A stretch of DNA of 6,548 nt from Propionibacterium sp. GTDB taxonomy: Bacteria > Actinomycetota > Actinomycetes > Propionibacteriales > Propionibacteriaceae. Numbering within the stretch: the stretch's first letter is position 1; each line of letters begins with the position of its first letter. The translations under genes were made by a program, and so were the position numbers. The stretch covers positions 1 through 6,548 of the forward strand of contig JAAYZP010000460.1 in NCBI GenBank assembly GCA_012514785.1, read 5' to 3'. The notes under the pieces are model-generated. The model was given only the letters and a program-made list of their open reading frames with translations. It was not told where the DNA came from and ran no database searches. Below, piece after piece: positions 5,007 to 6,548 of the stretch.

Positions 5007-5852
5007 CTAGAGGGTGGTCAGTCGGAGCAGGGCGGGTGCCAGGAAGGCGAGGCCAAGCAGCATCGCGGGGATCGTCATCCACAGCGTCATCTGCTCGCTG
5101 GCCTCACCAGCCTGGATCTTGACCTGGGTGAGGTGCGCGTCGCGCAGTTCCTTGACCCGGGCCTGGAGGACGTGGGCGAAGCCGGCGCCCTGCTCCTCCA
5201 GCTGCATGACGTCGGCGAAGTCGGCAAGCTCCGGCACCTTCCACTCGACGGCGATCTGGCGCAGCTCGTTCCACGGCGCGACCTGTTCCATCCGCGCCCG
5301 CTCCAGGCCGGTGGCGATGCGGCGGAACAGGGGCGCGTCGGAGATCTCCGCGGCCGCGGCCGTCGCCTGCGTGGCGGACGCGTTCGCGAGCCGCTCGAGG
5401 GCGACCAGGTCGAAGAAGGTGTGGATGGCGTCGTTCATGGCGCGGCGCTGCTGGGCCGCGCCGCGGTGGAGCTTCACGTCGGGGACGAGGAAGCCGACGA
5501 CGCCCGCCACGGGGGAGAACAGCAGCGGCAGCGGCGAGGGGGCCTCCCCGAAGATCACCTGCAGCAGCACCCACAGCCCCGGCAGCAGCAGGCCGGTGAT
5601 CCCGAGGATCAGCTTCTCGGTGAAGAAGTCGCCCACCTCCCGGCCCTGGATCTGGAGCAGGCGCTGCTGGGTGGCGCTGAGCGGCAGGCGGAGGCGGCGG
5701 GGCGCCGCCGCCTCGCCGGGTAGGTGCCGGGCGTGGCGGCGGTCGAGGGCGGCCAGCGCGTCGGACAGACGCACCGGCGCCGGCGCGAGCCCGACGATCA
5801 CCAGGCACAGGCCGAGCCCCGCCACCATCCCCCACACGATCGCGATCCCCAT
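5007..5852 (-). CDS. tadC: TadC-like type II secretion/pilus platform protein
   Basis: This 281-residue integral membrane protein starts at the ATG at 5852 (MGIAIVWGMVAGLGL). The start is supported by GAGGGG 6 bases upstream and by the tadB stop only 2 bases away; the open frame further upstream overlaps tadB and is not coding. Hydrophobic segments lie at about 3-22, 82-101, 107-124 and 258-277. Between the third and fourth is a soluble helical region of the T2SF (GspF) type. It contains AMNDAIHTFFDLVALERLA, then a charged helix bundle with LPLFRR-like and VPELADFADVMQLEEQGAG stretches, and an E-L-R-x-A-H-L-T-Q-V helix leading to the last membrane segment. In Tad systems TadB and TadC form the inner-membrane platform that couples the TadA ATPase to pilin extrusion. 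The length is normal for actinobacterial TadC. Assignment as TadC rather than TadB rests on gene order and on the N-terminal membrane helix with a short soluble link. Confidence 0.85.
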   Translation of the reverse strand: MGIAIVWGMVAGLGLCLVIVGLAPAPVRLSDALAALDRRHARHLPGEAAAPRRLRLPLSATQQRLLQIQGREVGDFFTEKLILGITGLLLPGLWVLLQVIFGEAPSPLPLLFSPVAGVVGFLVPDVKLHRGAAQQRRAMNDAIHTFFDLVALERLANASATQATAAAAEISDAPLFRRIATGLERARMEQVAPWNELRQIAVEWKVPELADFADVMQLEEQGAGFAHVLQARVKELRDAHLTQVKIQAGEASEQMTLWMTIPAMLLGLAFLAPALLRLTTL

Positions 5853-5854
5853 GC

Positions 5855-6548
5855 TTATCCCCTCAGGAACCTCGGGGCCGGCGGCGGCACGGCCTTGCGC
5901 CGCAGCACCACCAGGCATCCGCCGTAGGCGACGGCCAGCGCGAGCGCGATCAGCTGGCCGAGCGGCGTGAGGTAGGGCTCGAAGAAGCGCGGGTTGAACA
6001 GCACGGCGCTGACGAGCACGACGAGCGTGATCGTGGTGACCTGCTTCACAACGGTGCGGGGCTTGGCGCGCTCCGTGGCCACCTCGCGTAGCGCGCGGAG
6101 GCGGTCCTGGATGGTGTCGGACAGGCCGGTGAGCGTGGCCTGCGTGCCGACGCCTCCCCGCGAGGAGGCGATCGCCAGGGCGGCGGCGACGGCGTCGGAA
6201 TCGGCCGAGTCGAGCTCGTCGGCGAATTGGATCAGGGCGTCGCGCGTGGTCCACCGCTGGTCGAGCCGGGCGCACAGCCGGTCGATCGCGGGCCGCAGCG
6301 TCTGCGGGGACTGGGCGCGCGTGGCGAAGATGGCGTCCCTGATCGACTTGCCGGTGCCGATCGTCGTCGACAGCAGCCGCACCCAGCGGTCGAGGGCTGC
6401 CAACAAATCCACCTCGCGGGACGCGGGGGCGCTCAACAGGTAGGGAACGCCGATCGTGAGCGCGGGCACGAGCACGATGGCGAGCAGGAATCCCGTGATG
6501 GCGGCGACGGCTACGCCCGCGAGCACGGATCCGACGATCCACACCTTC
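5855..6548 (-). CDS. tadB: TadB-like type II secretion/pilus platform protein (5' end outside window)
   Basis: The frame is open at the right edge of the window (the codon before GTG 6544 reads Lys), so the visible 230 residues are probably the C-terminal three quarters. The GTG at 6544 lacks visible upstream sequence to judge it as a start. Two close hydrophobic segments occupy the first 37 residues or so. The T2SF-type cytoplasmic helical domain follows. It contains LAALDRWVRLLSTTIGTGKS, then a D-x-R-W-T-T-R-D-A-L-x-x-F-A-D-E-L-D-S-A-D-S-D pattern, then AAALAIASSRGG. This spacing of F-A-D-x-L-D followed by a D and A-A-L-x-x-A is typical of actinobacterial TadB. An E-R-A-K-P-R-T loop precedes the last two hydrophobic segments, and the tail is short and basic. 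The gene overlaps the tadC ribosome binding site and ends 2 bases before tadC, indicating coupled translation. The TadA ATPase gene is expected upstream. Confidence 0.85.
   Translation of the reverse strand, partial: KVWIVGSVLAGVAVAAITGFLLAIVLVPALTIGVPYLLSAPASREVDLLAALDRWVRLLSTTIGTGKSIRDAIFATRAQSPQTLRPAIDRLCARLDQRWTTRDALIQFADELDSADSDAVAAALAIASSRGGVGTQATLTGLSDTIQDRLRALREVATERAKPRTVVKQVTTITLVVLVSAVLFNPRFFEPYLTPLGQLIALALAVAYGGCLVVLRRKAVPPPAPRFLRG
5859..5864 (-). promoter_or_regulatory. Ribosome binding site GAGGGG for tadC, inside the end of tadB
   Basis: GAGGGG on the minus strand is 6 bases before the ATG at 5852 and lies within the last codons of tadB. It selects this ATG as the tadC start and points to translational coupling of the two platform proteins. 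Confidence 0.7.

Noticed and set aside
5853..6542. Upstream extension of the tadC frame to a 511-codon open frame
   Set aside because: The extension overlaps all of tadB, is Arg/Pro/Ala-rich and has no domain. The real start is the ATG at 5852 with GAGGGG upstream and MGIAIVWGM hydrophobic N-terminus.
1..6548. CRISPR arrays, tRNA or rRNA genes, insertion sequences, integration sites
   Set aside because: No regularly spaced repeats, cloverleaf-like segments, transposase-like frames or terminal inverted repeats were seen on reading both strands.

Overview
This is a high-GC window (coding parts look roughly 70% G+C). GTG/ATG starts behind strong GGAGG-type ribosome binding sites and the gene families present point to an actinobacterium. 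A Propionibacteriaceae-like host would fit, but that is inference and no marker gene is present to settle it.

The left part (1-1297, plus strand) holds two tandem, clearly paralogous genes for soluble proteins of about 300 residues. The first is cut by the window edge. Their C-terminal 110 residues align almost without gaps and end in the same R-x-Q-x-G-E-(L/I) signature. The pattern resembles the DUF1444/YtpQ family, but no function can be assigned. A 94-base spacer with several small palindromes separates them from an aquaporin gene (1392-2138, plus). Its selectivity-filter residues match E. coli AqpZ, so it is most likely an orthodox water channel.

The right part (2151-6548, minus strand, read right to left) is the distal end of a Tad/Flp-type pilus or type II secretion-like operon. 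In order it encodes a TadB-like inner-membrane platform protein (5' end outside the window), a TadC-like platform protein starting 2 bases after the tadB stop, and a 59-residue single-membrane-helix pilin-like protein. The last gene encodes an 854-residue membrane protein joining two LysM peptidoglycan-binding domains to a cytoplasmic SARP/BTAD-type regulatory region. The pilin stop codon lies inside the ribosome binding site of this last gene. The ATPase (TadA) and localisation factor would be expected upstream of tadB, beyond the window. The operon ends tail to tail with aqpZ, with only 12 bases between the stop codons.

The most unusual non-coding stretch is the 99-base, roughly 51% G+C spacer between tadC and the pilin gene. 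It carries one exact TTATCCACA, one exact TTGTCCACA and one single-mismatch copy of the DnaA-box consensus within 38 bases, plus a perfect 7-bp hairpin. This may be a non-oriC DnaA-binding cluster that controls the pilin gene or titrates DnaA. The other leading observation is the LysM-membrane-BTAD protein, whose predicted topology would put wall-binding domains outside and a DNA-binding-like module inside.
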